Assembly (NCBI GenBank): GCA_001972305.1
Contig: BDDD01000913.1
Location: 124,001-188,000 of the forward strand
DNA: 64,000 bases
Source: Cephalotus follicularis
Lineage: Eukaryota > Streptophyta > Magnoliopsida > Oxalidales > Cephalotaceae
Direction: 5' to 3'
Shown here: positions 36,141-48,084 of the stretch, in pieces
Position numbering within the stretch: the stretch's first letter is position 1
Layout of the letters: each line of letters begins with the position of its first letter
Made by a program: the position numbers and the translations under genes
The notes under the pieces: model-generated
Databases searched by the model: none
What the model saw: the letters and a program-made list of their open reading frames with translations, nothing else
Told to the model about the DNA's origin: nothing

Positions 36141-36990
36141 AATCCACACCACCTACACTGGCAATAGCTACACGATGGAGAGGCAACTTAAGATTGGGGT
36201 GAGTAATAAACTTAATTTATAATTATGGTGATTAATGTTTTATTTATTATTATTTGATCTACACTTTTTGTGTTTCAAACTTATTCAAAATAGCATTTGA
36301 CTTGCAGGGAGGCCAAGGGAAAGGGATTGGGGATGTATACTTCTACACTCATCTGAAGGTGAAGGAGGACACTCTTCCACCTCCTGTTGTAGTAAAGAGG
36401 GTGTTGAGTCACAAACTATAATGAATATGTCAATTACCATTTATATGTCAATGACTTAACTGATTAAACTTGTATTTTTTGTAGGAGAGGTACAACGCTG
36501 CTAATGGGTCAGATACTGTGAAAGGGCCCGATGGTACTATTAGGCCGGCTCCCTTCAACGTCTTGGCATGGACGAAGGTGACCGGAGGTACGCAGAAGGG
36601 CAAGATCCATGGCTTGGGGAACTACATAACTTCCACAAAGATGCTAGCACAATCACTTTATACTCCATCAGCAATGGACAGTCAGAGTCACCCTTTCACT
36701 TCACAACCACCATGTGATAGCCCTGGGACAGACGCAGGCTATCGTAAAGAGGTCACAGAGCTTTGACAGTAGATGGCGATGACGGTGGAGGCTTAGATGG
36801 CTCACTCAGCTCAGATTGCGACTCAAATGATTCAGATGGCTCAGATGATAGCTGCTTAGATGGCAACGCAGTCAGGATAATCTAGATCTGACCAGAGTAC
36901 GCAGCAAAACCGGTACCACCCATCTCAGTTATCTCCGGACTCGGACCATAGGGATTCTCCATCATAATTTTATTATTTTTATTACTTTTG
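36141..36990 (+). pseudogene. CACTA-1 Transposase_24-type gene, 3' part
   Basis: It resumes in frame with HTTYTGNSYTMERQLKIG at ~36148. An exon GKGIGDVYFYTHLKVKEDTLPPPVVVKRV at ~36315-36415 and, after an intron, ERYNAANGSD and the frame 36518-36766 (VLAWTKVTGGTQKGKIHGLGNY) follow. A low-complexity glutamine/methionine end lies at 36770-36950. Each block has a clear minus-strand partner in CACTA-2 (53480-52770). Confidence 0.8.
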
Positions 36991-37219
36991 ACACATTTTA
37001 TAACTTTTTTTTTGTAAACTTATTACACTTTTCATAAGTATAATATAAAGTTTAATTTATTATTTTGCTTCTTAGATGTGAATTATAATTTTGATCGAGC
37101 ATTTATAGTTGAGTCCATATGACAATCGAAATCTGAACTATCATTGTGATTGCTGAAAAATAAATTACAGGTTTTGCTTGGATAGGAAATGAATTCTGCT
37201 GATGAAACCATCAAGGATT

Positions 37220-37526
37220 GCTGTAGAATGGCGAGGGGGCCACAGCGAGGGGATGTGCCCTCACAGTTGCTCATGCCCTCACAGTTGCTCGCCACGAGCA
37301 GGTGCCTACCAGGGTGGGCACCCTCGCAGCACCCGCGCAAGTGGCGAGGGAAATCTACAATAAGGGTAGGTTGCCCTCGCAATGCCCTCGTCGTGCCCTC
37401 GCCCTATTAATGGTGGGGAAAGGAATGACGAGGGTGATTTCCCTTCGTTATACCCTTGCGGTTGACTCAACTGCGAGGGCTTGGCAAGGGGAAGTGCCCT
37501 CGCCATTACTGATTTTTCTTGTAGTG
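37220..37526. repeat. CACTA-1 subterminal repeats and 3' terminus
   Basis: Many direct and inverted copies of GCGAGGG / CCCTCGC lie in the last 300 bases, ending CTTGTAGTG. Subterminal repeats of this kind bind the CACTA transposition proteins. The same motif family occurs at both ends of CACTA-2. Confidence 0.8.
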
Positions 37527-39299
37527 CCATGTAAATTAAACGACACCATTGGTAAGCTTCAAAAACAACTATACTCCTCTAATTTATACCATGTATTCAG
37601 CTTCTTAACTCCTCCACCGACTGCATTATCAATAAATCAGTAACATCTTAATTTCTATCTCATTCTCAACACCTTCCATACTCCACTTACTGCTTTTGTC
37701 ATCAAGAAAAATCGAATATTGAAATTTAGAGGATTCAAAGGGAGCTACTGAATTGGAGACTGCATGTAAGCAAAGAGTTATTGATAAGTGCGTGCTAGAT
37801 TGGAGTTCCCTAAAAGTTGGATTGAAGCTTGAATTTGTCCTATTTTTTGTCTTCATCAAAAATCAAAATCATCTTCTACTTCAAGTCATCAATTGAGATA
37901 GGGGTTCTTGGTTGATTCTTGAATATGCATGCATATTGAAGTGCTATTGAAGTGCTAAGCTAAGTATATTATTTATTATGTCTTTGCATTAAAGTGAATT
38001 GAATATTGAATATTGGAAAATTTGAAGTGAATTGCTGTTGTTTTTATTGTCTGTTACGCTAAGCACTGACGGTTTGATTATAAGTCGTCACTTAGTAGCC
38101 ATTTCCACAATTTTAATAGCTTAACCATCAAGGGTTAGCTATAATTACCTCTTCTCCCCGCTAAGTGCCAATGGTTACCGTTGAGCATTGACGGTTAGGC
38201 AGTTTACAGTAGCTTCAAAACTACTGCAGCCTTAAGCGCCGACGGATTGACTAACCATCGACGCTTAAACTAAGCGTCGATGCCTAATATACAAGCATCA
38301 CTGCCTGATCTTGTAGTTCTTTAGAACTTGCTTTACGCCCCTAACTGGATTTCTTCCAAGGATTTTTATCCTTAATACAAATCAAATTGTGCATCTCTAT
38401 TGCTAAAGTGATTATGAATTGTTATTGAATGTTCAAGTGTGAGATTTCAAAGTGTTTATTATTAAAACAAGTGTATTAAAATAATATTTTTTATAATACT
38501 TATTTTATACGAAATTACTTTTATAACAAGCATTTCCAAATGGGTGTCTAATACACCAAGCGAAATGTTTTCAAGTGGTTGCTTAATGCAACAACTGATT
38601 TGTCTCTAGTAATGAGATTAGTGTTTAAAATTACAAACTTATGTAATTTTATTTTGTGAATGATTATGATTGAGTGTCTGTTGTTCAGTGGTCAGAGCGT
38701 TTTATTGCCAACAAAGGTGGGCGTACGTGCCAATATTTGGCTAGTTCTTCCACCCTAGTGTCGCCATGTGGGCGAGAGTGCTTACCCGCTTCGTGTAGGT
38801 AAGGAATGTTTCACATGGATCCTATTTTCTCGCTGGAGAGACTAGGACAATGGGCAGGGTTGCATCATTTGGGCCAGAAGTTGGTGATGAATGTCACCAC
38901 AGATTGTGATTGATCATTTGACCGTGTTATATGATAAGTAATTGAGTAACCATTTGCCATGATTTTTTTTAAAATAAAGTAAAAGTATTTTCTTATATAA
39001 AATCTATATTTATTATCATGCATTCAATAACTTGTATATTCTTTTGACATTCACTTTTCTCTAATTAGCCATGTGGAAAAGAATAACCCTATCAATTTTT
39101 AGATTAATGCAGTTTGCAAATACCAATTACGTGAAGTGAAGTAGTTGCCCCATTTCTTTTATGTTTTGTATTTTACATTTTACGTATTGTAATAAAACAA
39201 TATTTATGGTTTAAGCGAAGGACGTACATACCTTATATGTATGTATTCAGTATTTTAGCTTTCGCATTTATTTAATGTTAGGAATCATAATTTTTTTTA
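37527..39299. other. Non-coding, LTR-like stretch
   Basis: I find no coding domain. At 38050-38290 there are repeated GACGG/TCGACGC-type motifs (TAAGCGCCGACGG, CATCGACGCTTAA, AAGCGTCGATGCC) like those in the G2 LTR. The block near 38700-38900 has the look of gypsy LTR leader sequence. Ends and family cannot be fixed. Confidence 0.45.
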
Positions 39300-39649
39300 G
39301 GGTTAAATCCATTTTTGCCCCCTGAACTTTACACGTTGTGTCTCGTTGGCCCCCGAACTTTTTTCGTGTCAAAGTTGCCCCCAAAATCTTCTCCGTTCGT
39401 CACTGTTGTCTTCTGTCAAATTTTCCGTCCAAAATTACCGTTAAGTGACACGTGGCAGGCAATGGCGAGGGCCACGTGTCACTTAACGGTAATTTTTGCC
39501 TGCCACGTGTCACTTAACGGTGATTTTGGACGGAAAATTTGACGGTGATCAACGGAGAAGAGTTTGAGGGCAACTTTGACACAAAAAAAAGTTTGGGGGC
39601 CAACGAGACACAACGTGTAAAGTTCAGGGGGAAAAAATGGACTTATCCC
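39300..39649. mobile_element. MITE M2, same foldback family as M1
   Basis: The left end GGGTTAAATCCATTTTTGCC and the right-end complement GGGATAAGTCCATTTTTTCC are long inverted repeats sharing the M1 internal blocks (ACACGTTGTGTC, TTCGTGTCAAAGTTGC). A central hairpin is built from CCACGTGTCACTTAACGG. Flanks are T-rich (TTTTTTTA on both sides), consistent with an 8-9-bp duplication but low in complexity. Confidence 0.85.
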
Positions 39650-39794
39650 TTTTTTTATCTATAATAATACTGAATATAGTGAAAAGGGGGTATGACAATA
39701 ATTATGTGTGATAATTTCTTTCTTTACTCATAGGACTCATATCGCGTGTGCCATGAGTCAAATCTTTAATTATAATATTAGATTGTTTATGGAG

Positions 39795-39964
39795 TTAAAT
39801 CCATTATTGCCCCCTGAACTTTACACTTTGTGTCACATTGGCCCCTAAACTTTTTTTTCTTGTCAAAGTTGCCTCCAAACTGTTCCCCATCCATCACCGT
39901 TGTCTCCCGTCAAGTTTTCCATCCAAAATCACTGTTAAGTGTGAGCTGACATGTTTAATACCAC
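39795..39964 (+). repeat. M3, single M1/M2-type inverted-repeat arm
   Basis: One arm only: GAGTTAAATCCATTATTGCC with the TTTGTGTCACATTGGCCC, GTCAAAGTTGCCTCC and CAAAATCACTGTTAAGTG blocks. The partner arm is not found nearby. It lies ~830 bp upstream of the MULE transposase start, where a 5' terminal inverted repeat of that MULE would be expected. Confidence 0.75.
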
Positions 39965-40243
39965 ATGTCACCTAACCCAACAACAACCCAATCCATAATA
40001 CCCAACTCTAACTCATTTACCCATAAAAAAACCCAACCCATAGATACCATGTTTTTGGGCAATAAGAACCCTAAGAAACAATCAGAATTGGCGGGATTCC
40101 CTAATCAAAGACATAGCAATATATTCACTGATCTTCTAGACATAATGTCTAGTCCAAAATCAACTAAGAAATTTGGATTCTTTGGTACTTTGAAGGTACA
40201 TTCATCGATGCTCTGTTATTTTCAAAAAAAAAATCGTCAGTAA
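39965..40243 (+). other. Short unrecognised ORF between M3 and the MULE gene
   Basis: A 92-codon frame next to M3 reads FLGNKNPKKQSELAGFPNQR and LLDIMSSPKSTKKFGFFG. GFFGTLK is followed by AAG|GTACAT, which could be a splice donor. I do not recognise a family. It may be a captured gene fragment, part of the MULE leader, or chance. Confidence 0.25.
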
Positions 40244-40793
40244 TGTTTTGTGGTTTGTTTCTTTTAATCGATTTGGATGTCTAACATTATTGAATTCGAT
40301 GGGTCAAAAGTGAGGTCCTATTTTATTTTGTTTGCTTTTAAGTGAGGTTTCAATTAAAGAAAGGTAAAAAGAATTCAAACTTCAAACACACCCCTGTTGT
40401 GTCTGTGGTACCTTGATCTCTGAATGGAGCAGAAGAAAAAATGTTGGAGCTCCAAGGTTAATGAGAAACTTGGAAAATTCAATTTGTTTGTGAATAAGAG
40501 AAGTAAGACTATATAAATTAGAAAGGGCATGAATTGTTTAGAGTTATTTATTGATTTCTAATTAAACAACCCTAAAGTCACCCTATAAATTCACATCGAT
40601 TTCTCTATGGATATTTCATAGTGACTAGTAAAGGATAGTTGTTCTTATTAAACATGGGTGGGTACAGATCATGTCCCATGTGTTTTCCATTAACTGCACA
40701 TATACTATACATTATTTAATTCCTCTTTTCGAGGCTTGTGCTATGATTGCCTATCGACATTATTAATAATGTTCTAAAAAAATTTCTTGAAGG

Positions 40794-41989
40794 ATGGGAG
40801 GTTCGCAGGAAGATCCTAATGGAAGGAAATTGATTCTCTATTATGGGGGATATTTATCTTACATTCCACCAATGAAGTACATAAGTGGAAAGATGAAAAC
40901 CACAACCTATGACTTGGACATGCTGTCACTGTCTGAACTAAAGGCCCACATGAGTGAGGACTTAAATGTCCATAACTGCAACAAGTTCTACTATTTAGAA
41001 CCCAATAAGAGTCTATATGATAGTTTGAAGCCTCTAGATAGTGATGGTGCTTTTTTGGAGTTTTTTAAGCTTCCCACAGACACCATTGAGATATTTGTGG
41101 AGCATTTATTTCAAGATGCAGTGGAGAATTATCACATTCCAGAGCCTGTCCTACAACTTACTAGCCCAAGTAATGATGCTCCTGCTACAAGTGGTGGTGG
41201 TGTTGACTTGGATGGCAATGATGATGGTGGTCACTTTGGTTTCAATGTTGGTGGTGTTGACTTAGCAGCAAATAGGGAGGATAGTGATGGGGCCCTAAGT
41301 GCTGCTAGTTTTGAAATTGAGCATAGTTCTGATGAAGAGAGTGAGTATGCACTAGATGGTGATGTTGATGGAGCTACTACAAGTAGTGCTGATGGAGTAG
41401 CTGATGCTAATAAAGATGATGAGTTGTATGAAAATAATGTGGACATTGATGTTGAAGAACCAACTTTAGAATCTGATCAATTCAAGGGTGATAATATGGG
41501 TGATAGAGCTGCTTATGCTGATGGCAATGACACTGACTCAGTTAATATTTCCACACCGGTTGGGTCTGACGAAGAGAGTGAACCTCAACTGCATGACTAC
41601 AGGCCTAGAACACTTGTGCAACCCAAGGTTGGATTGGGGTTTAGCTCAGTCAAATAGTTTAAGGCAACACTCAGAAATTATGGAATAGTTAAGGGCTATG
41701 TATTTAACTTCAAACATAATGAGAAATGGAAGGTTTATGCCACATGCTACAAGGATGAGAACATTACCTGTCCCTTTTATATGTGTGCTTCAGGTAGTGA
41801 AAAGTGGATAGATGACCCAACATAGTGGTAAAGAGTTTGACCAATGTGCATAGCTTGAAATGTCAAATCACCTTGGTTAGCCAAACACTATGACGACAAA
41901 ATTAGGATTTAACCCATTTGGAAGTTGAGTGCATTTAGAAGCACCATACTTAGTGACTTCAACACTGAAGTGTCTCAAAGCACATGCTA
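40794..41989 (+). pseudogene. MULE transposase gene, N-terminal half (PB1-like and MuDR domains)
   Basis: ATG at 40794 opens a 287-codon frame. The first ~100 residues (GGYLSYIPPMKYISGK, TYDLDMLSLSEL) match the PB1-like N-terminal domain of plant MULE transposases; a long acidic linker follows. After TAG at 41655 the same frame gives FKATLRNYGIVKGYVFNFKH and CYKDENITCPFYMCAS, the MuDR DNA-binding domain, then frameshifts and SPWLAKHYDDKIR. It is cut at 41989 by G2; the next codons (CYGARKRAN) are at 59517 onward. Confidence 0.9.
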
Positions 41990-42423
41990 TTTCACACCCC
42001 GAACCATGGGAGGACCCGAGGGCTCAGCGCATGACAAACCGTCCATACGATCCATCTTTATAGATAGCATAGTACCCAAAATTAAGCTATAAATTAAAAC
42101 TTTAATCATCAACCACACAACGGAAAATAACCATTCAGATTGCATAAATAAACCCACATAACATTCAATACATGTATCTGCAGCACTGCCACAAGCCGAC
42201 AGGTCGATGCAACTGAAACACAAGTCTTATACAAGGTAGATAAAAGGACAATTGAACTGCAACTGGAAGTCCTGTCCTGAAGATCCGGTCCAACTCACTT
42301 TGACTCATCCTCAGCACTCGACCCTAAAAGGTTGTGCCCATTTCAAAAATGGGTCAGCCAAACACGGCCATGTAGGCAATACTATATGCAATGAAGCGAA
42401 CATGTATATATAGATATATGCAT

Positions 42424-45400
42424 TGTCACACCCGTTCCTGATATCCTAACGAGAACGGATATGGCATTCCACATGACAAATTCCTTTCGGAAGTCATCAC
42501 ATGGTTTTTATAAAACCCACTTTAAACTTTGAAAATCAATTTGAAATCACAAGTTAACTTTCCTTAAAACCATGAAAATTTTTCTAGCTCTTAAATTTTT
42601 ACGAAAATCGGGCATATAGTATCCGTTTATCGGACTATGTCCCCTGTAAAGAAAAACACAGTTTATAACACACCCCCAAAAGAGGAATCAGTAGTTTATA
42701 AAATGGGCTCAGCCCTCAGCAAACCACAATTTAAACTAATAAGCAAGTATGGGTTGGGCTCTGCCTCAACCATATCATCAATAGGGCTCTGCCCTTTCAA
42801 AACAAAACCATAAAAGAAAATCATTTATATAAAAATATAAGTAAATGCGTAATTTAAATGCTAATGTAGTTATGCTATGCAGGTGTTGAAACCCTAGTAG
42901 CATGCCCTGCCTTCGTGGTCCAGCATCAACTGAAACTGACTTAGCAACTCCTTGCCAACATCTGAAATGGAAAATTGGAAGGGAGTTAGCCCAAATGACT
43001 AAGTGAGTAGAGACAAAACATCTCCTGTACATCCATCAAAGAATTGGATGTGCTGAAGAAAATACAGGATCATATAATCAAGAATATGTGCAACAACAAG
43101 AGAATGTAAATCATAAACAAAAGAAAGGCTCAATAAGATCCATAATGATAGTCAGCACAAATACCACGATATAATGAGATCCACAAGGACTTAGATCTCG
43201 ATTACAATAAGTGGGTCCATAATTAGGATATAACAAGGCTCACCAATGAGTATGAAATCCATAAACATAAACGAGAACCACAAAGTAAGCAGAATTCACA
43301 AAGGTAAACAAAATCTAGAAAAGTGAACATCAAGATTCATAAAGGACATCAAGATCCATAAACGATATTAAGATTTACAAACGATATCAAAATCCCGTAA
43401 CAAAATCCACAAATGTAATCGAGTCCATGAAAGGAAACTCGATACTCAGCAATGGGCTCCATAACTATAAACATGAGTCAAGAATGAGAACAAGATCCAC
43501 AAAAGAGATCAAGATTCACAAACGTGAACAGGATCCACAAAGATAGCACGATCCACAAGGATATCAAGACCATCTCAATACTCAACAAGACAATAACATA
43601 AGAATCCATGGAACAATCTCAATGATCAAGTCAATACTCTACAAATACGATAGACTCACAATAAAATTAGTATGCAAGAATATCAAGAATCAAAGGCATG
43701 ATCATGGATAATAAATCAAAGTATGTTCCCATAGAGTCATAAAATATAAGAGGATGCTGGTACCAATCATATCACTGCCTTATACCTGCCGCCAAATCAC
43801 ATGGCAATACTGTCTGATATTCCGCCAAATCACATGGAAATATTGTTTGCTATGCTGCCAAATCACATGATAATACAATCAACCGCTGCAACAATAATAT
43901 AAACATAGGCCAATAGGCTACAGGATGTCATCATCATCCATCATACACCGGTGCAGAGTGCCTATGGTAAATATAATATTCACACCTCAACCGAGGGGAC
44001 GTCGTTATTTCATGGATCTGCCCTCGTCAAAAATCATGTATCACAACCTCGACCGACGTCGTTATTTCACGGATCTGCCCTCATCAGGATTCATGTATAA
44101 TAACCTCAACTGAGAGGACATCGTTATTTCACAGACCTGCCCTCGTCGGAAATCATGTATCATAACCTCGACCGAGAGGACATCGTTATTTCACGGACCT
44201 GCCCTTGTCGGAAATCACGTATCATAACCTCGACCGAGGGGACTCGTTATTTCACGGATCTGCCCTCGTTAGAATCACATAGCCAACACGGTCAAATGGA
44301 TGAGGGACGAAACATCTGCTGCACTCACACTAAGCATACCATCATAGACAATAGTATGCCATTGATTTAGGTATGAAACTCGGGGGCAGTTCCCACATAA
44401 CACCCCATCATAGACCAATGGGCATGCTAAGGAGAGTTGATCGTCGAACGTACCCTCACCATTGACCAGTAATACATATCCATAATCTCGGTACCCAGCA
44501 TCAGAGTATAACAATATAACGAGTCACAATAAAACAAATGTGAGAAGGTGACCAAGTTACCCAGAACATCGAGCATATACCCACTCGGAATCATAAATAA
44601 ACATGTGGCAGAAGACAAGTGGGATATAATCTCAATATTGTCATATATCATAAAACAATGGATACGTCAACAGAAGGACAACGGGATACAAATCCCGACC
44701 AACATCACAATCACAAGACAATAGGGAACATATGGATTAATATGACTCTTAAACAATGAAGAAGTGAATATCACAATGAATCAACATATAGAATGCAAAA
44801 ATCAATACAAATAAACAACTCCGGTTATCAAGAGCCATCTCAAAATAGAACCACAAAAGGACTCAAACATCATCAAAGATTAACAAGCACAAGGAAGTAA
44901 GAGAAGGGAAATGTCCACTCACAACAAGGATGTGCAAAGGCAATTGGCGACATGACAGCCATTTCTAGCAAAAGATAGGAATTGCTCAACAGTACCAACA
45001 ATGAAGCTCAAGTATAACAATACAGAAATAGAATGAGCATATGAATAGCAAAGAAGAAAATATCTATCCACGGGAGCCAAGCGGATATAATAGTAGAGTC
45101 ATATGAATGTACAACTGATAACGTCTCATACAAATAGGAGAGTTCAATGAAAATACCAATAAAGGATCCAAAGTAAACGATTATGGATTCAATTGCACAT
45201 CAGACAATTAACAAGTCATATCAGAGTTCAGTCGAGAATCTCAACAAAGGATTCTGAGAAACAATAATGGAATCATCATATAACAAGTCATATCATATGA
45301 AGAAATCACACAACAAGGCTATCAACAAGTTAGATGAATCACAAACGTAAGAATAACAATAAAGATACATATCCATCATCAAGGAATTTCATGAATAATA

Positions 45401-46335
45401 AGATAAGGAAAGAAGATGTTCTACTCACAAATTTCAGTGCTAATTACTACCACGGACTAACCCCTTTAAGCTTCGAATAAACTATCGGATTCTCGTCATT
45501 GTTTCGAAATCTATCATCCTTCACTCTGCATAAACAACACATATCTATTACACCATATTCATAGGAAGCATAACATTGTCGTAATCGGAATTCTGGCAAG
45601 ATTCTGGCCAACCCGCTGGAGTTCCGACGACACTAAAAATCGACCCCCAAAAATTTCAATCTACACACAATTGCCAGAGAACTGTCATGACTCGGCGCAC
45701 AACTGCCCGGTCACGGCCAATAGTGAGTTCCACTCACTGAGTCGACTCACCGGTCATAGACAATTCTGACGACTTCACAAAAATGTGTCCATAAGGCCCG
45801 CTCTACGCATCTCCACCCCAAACTCGCCAAGACTCGGCACCAAACGTGGCGTCACCGGTGGCAGCGAGTCAACTCGACTGAGTTGACTCAGTCAACTAAA
45901 TCTGGTTGAAAAGGCCCGAAAATGCCCAATCTAACACCAAAACGGGTGTAGACAGTCTTTACAATGAAAACCCGCTCCACCATAAATGATATCAAAGGTG
46001 GAGAACGCACAGTAGACAGCAAGGCATTGGGAAAGAAAAAGAAGAAAAGAGAAGAGAAGAGGAAGAGAAAGATATCGTCGGTGGTGGAGAACCCGCGCCT
46101 TCTCTTCCCGGCGTCGAGCTCCGTTCGTCAGCGCTCGCGTTTCTGGCGTCAATCGCGTTGGGTCTCTCTCTCTCTCTCTCATTTGTTCTCTGGCGCAAGT
46201 GCCCGCTCCCATGCTCTCTTTTAATTTTTTACGTCTAGAGTCTTCTAGGCACCTAACCCCCTTTTTTTAATAATACCAATAAAAAACTCACGTCTTTTGC
46301 ACGTCACACACCTAAATGTGACACGGGGTGTCACA
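42424..46335 (-). mobile_element. Solo LTR-B, 3912 bp
   Basis: It runs from TGTCACACCCG to GGGGTGTCACA and is flanked by TGCAT (42419-42423) and TACAT (46336-46340). The empty site is seen in the other G2 LTR near 51850. No internal region remains, so unequal or intra-element LTR recombination is the likely origin. It contains a ~62-bp tandem repeat at 43985-44281. Confidence 0.92.
43985..44281. repeat. ~62-bp tandem repeat, about five units
   Basis: Units begin CCTCGACCGAGGGGAC and contain CGTTATTTCACGGATCTGCC then TCATGTAT. Spacing is 57-62 bases with unit-to-unit substitutions. The LTR-B copy at 6930-7010 has no such array. Confidence 0.85.
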
Positions 46336-48084
46336 TACATGGCATGTAAAATGCATAAATGTCAATTGTGGACAACGTAAGTATATCAACTGTCCTTAAC
46401 CGACGGCATACTTAACGACTCCTAACCATAGAAATTACTATCCATACACCCTAGGTCTACAGACACTCCATAAGTCAATCCACCATCAATGGGCACAAAT
46501 AATCCATAAGGTCTAAGTATCACTCTGGCTCTCCGGCCCGAGATAGTACCTCCACCGTCTACACACTCTCCATGTCATAGCTGATAGAGTTGAGATAACA
46601 CTGACCACATGAACATTACCATAATCTAGTCCCCATAGGTTCTAGCCCATAACCATGTTTCCATTAGTCCATTTGATACTATGTTCCCATAGGTCCATCC
46701 ACAATGCGGTGTCCCCGCAGGTTCACCCTTAAAGTGGGTTTCTATACGACCATACAATTTTTGTACTATGTGGTCTAACACCCCTAACCTTCATGACGGA
46801 ATGAAGATTAGGAATGGGTTATCTCGTCAAGTCTTAAACAATATCAAACCATAAATCCATAACAATAAAACCATTTAAAGGATAGGGACCTAACCATAAA
46901 GGATCGCGTGGGATCCATCCATCAAAACCATTTCCATACCATCCATACCATTTCCGTACCATCTATATCTCGGTCCATATTGGAATTAATAAAACAATGG
47001 AGATGAGGTCAAACTAGGAGGTTCATGTCCAAACATTCCAATTGAACTAACCTAGCCATTTATGAAAAAATATATTGAAATTCATTTTGAAGATTGATTT
47101 GAAGATCAATTATGTTAAAAGAGGGTTCATATAGGTTACACGGCCTTGGGGAAGCTTCCTTTAGAACCTATTTGAAGATAAAAGAGTTTGAAGTTGAAAA
47201 GAGGTTTAAAACATATTGTTTTGTGTGAAACAGGGCACAAAGCGCCGACACTTTACATAAAGCGTCGATAGTTAAAGACTTAGACGAAAGCGTCAACAGT
47301 TAGAGCAAAGCGTCGACGCTTTAACAAAGGCGCCGACGGTTATGGGTTTAACAATCTCGATGTTTTTGGCTTTTGACAGTTTAAAATCAATCCAAATCTA
47401 TATAAATTGTTTAAAACTTGATGCAAAGGAAGCTATAAGCTCCAATGATCGATTATAACTTAAAAATAGCTTTAAAACACTGAAATCAACATCCATAAAC
47501 CCATAATCAAGAGAAAAAGGAGATTAGGGTCAAAATACCCAAAACTCTCAATTCTCTCTCTAATTTCCATTTTAATCCGTAATTAACCATAACAAGCACC
47601 CTAACTCATCCATCTAACATATATAAATCAGTTCATAGCCATATAACCATTCAATTCAACATAATGCATAAGTTCAAAGCATATATATATATAACCTACC
47701 CGCAACTGTTGAAAACGAAGAACGGGAAGGATTTGCTGTTAAATCCTTGTTCTAATTTTTTCTTCAAGTTTCAAACTCTACCACGAATCCAACGGATCCT
47801 TCCTTGCTTGATTCTACCCTCTCTCTCTCTAACTCACTCTCTCTCTAGAAAATGAGAAGAAGAAGAAGAATGAGAAGAGTTGAAATAGTTAGCCTATATA
47901 TAGGTTCCTTTGGGTGAAAAACCTAGAAACTCTCCCTAGGTTCGATTGAATCCACACTACCCATGAACATAAAATGTGAAAAATACCACAATACAACATA
48001 CATTACATGTCATCTATCAATACAATACCGTACAATACCATATAAATATAAATAATTACGGACATCTATAACTCGGGGATTACA

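Larger units (their letters stand above)
31262..37526 (+). mobile_element. CACTA-1 (En/Spm) transposon, left end not in window
   Basis: It begins inside a TNP2-type gene exactly at the LTR-D end, and ends CTTGTAGTG at 37526, the complement of a CACTACAAG terminus. It contains a TNP2 C-terminal part, a Transposase_24-type gene split by an LTR insertion, and subterminal GCGAGGG-rich repeats at 37220-37510. Its missing 5' part could lie beyond the left window edge, with C1 inserted into it. Confidence 0.8.
41990..48084 (-). repeat. G2 3' LTR, interrupted by a solo LTR-B
   Basis: LTR sequence occupies 41990-42423 and 46336-48084, aligning with 51409-51853 and onward in the other LTR. A cluster of GCGTCGACG-type motifs is at 47230-47340. 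It ends CGGGGATTACA at 48084, next to a polypurine tract. Confidence 0.88.
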
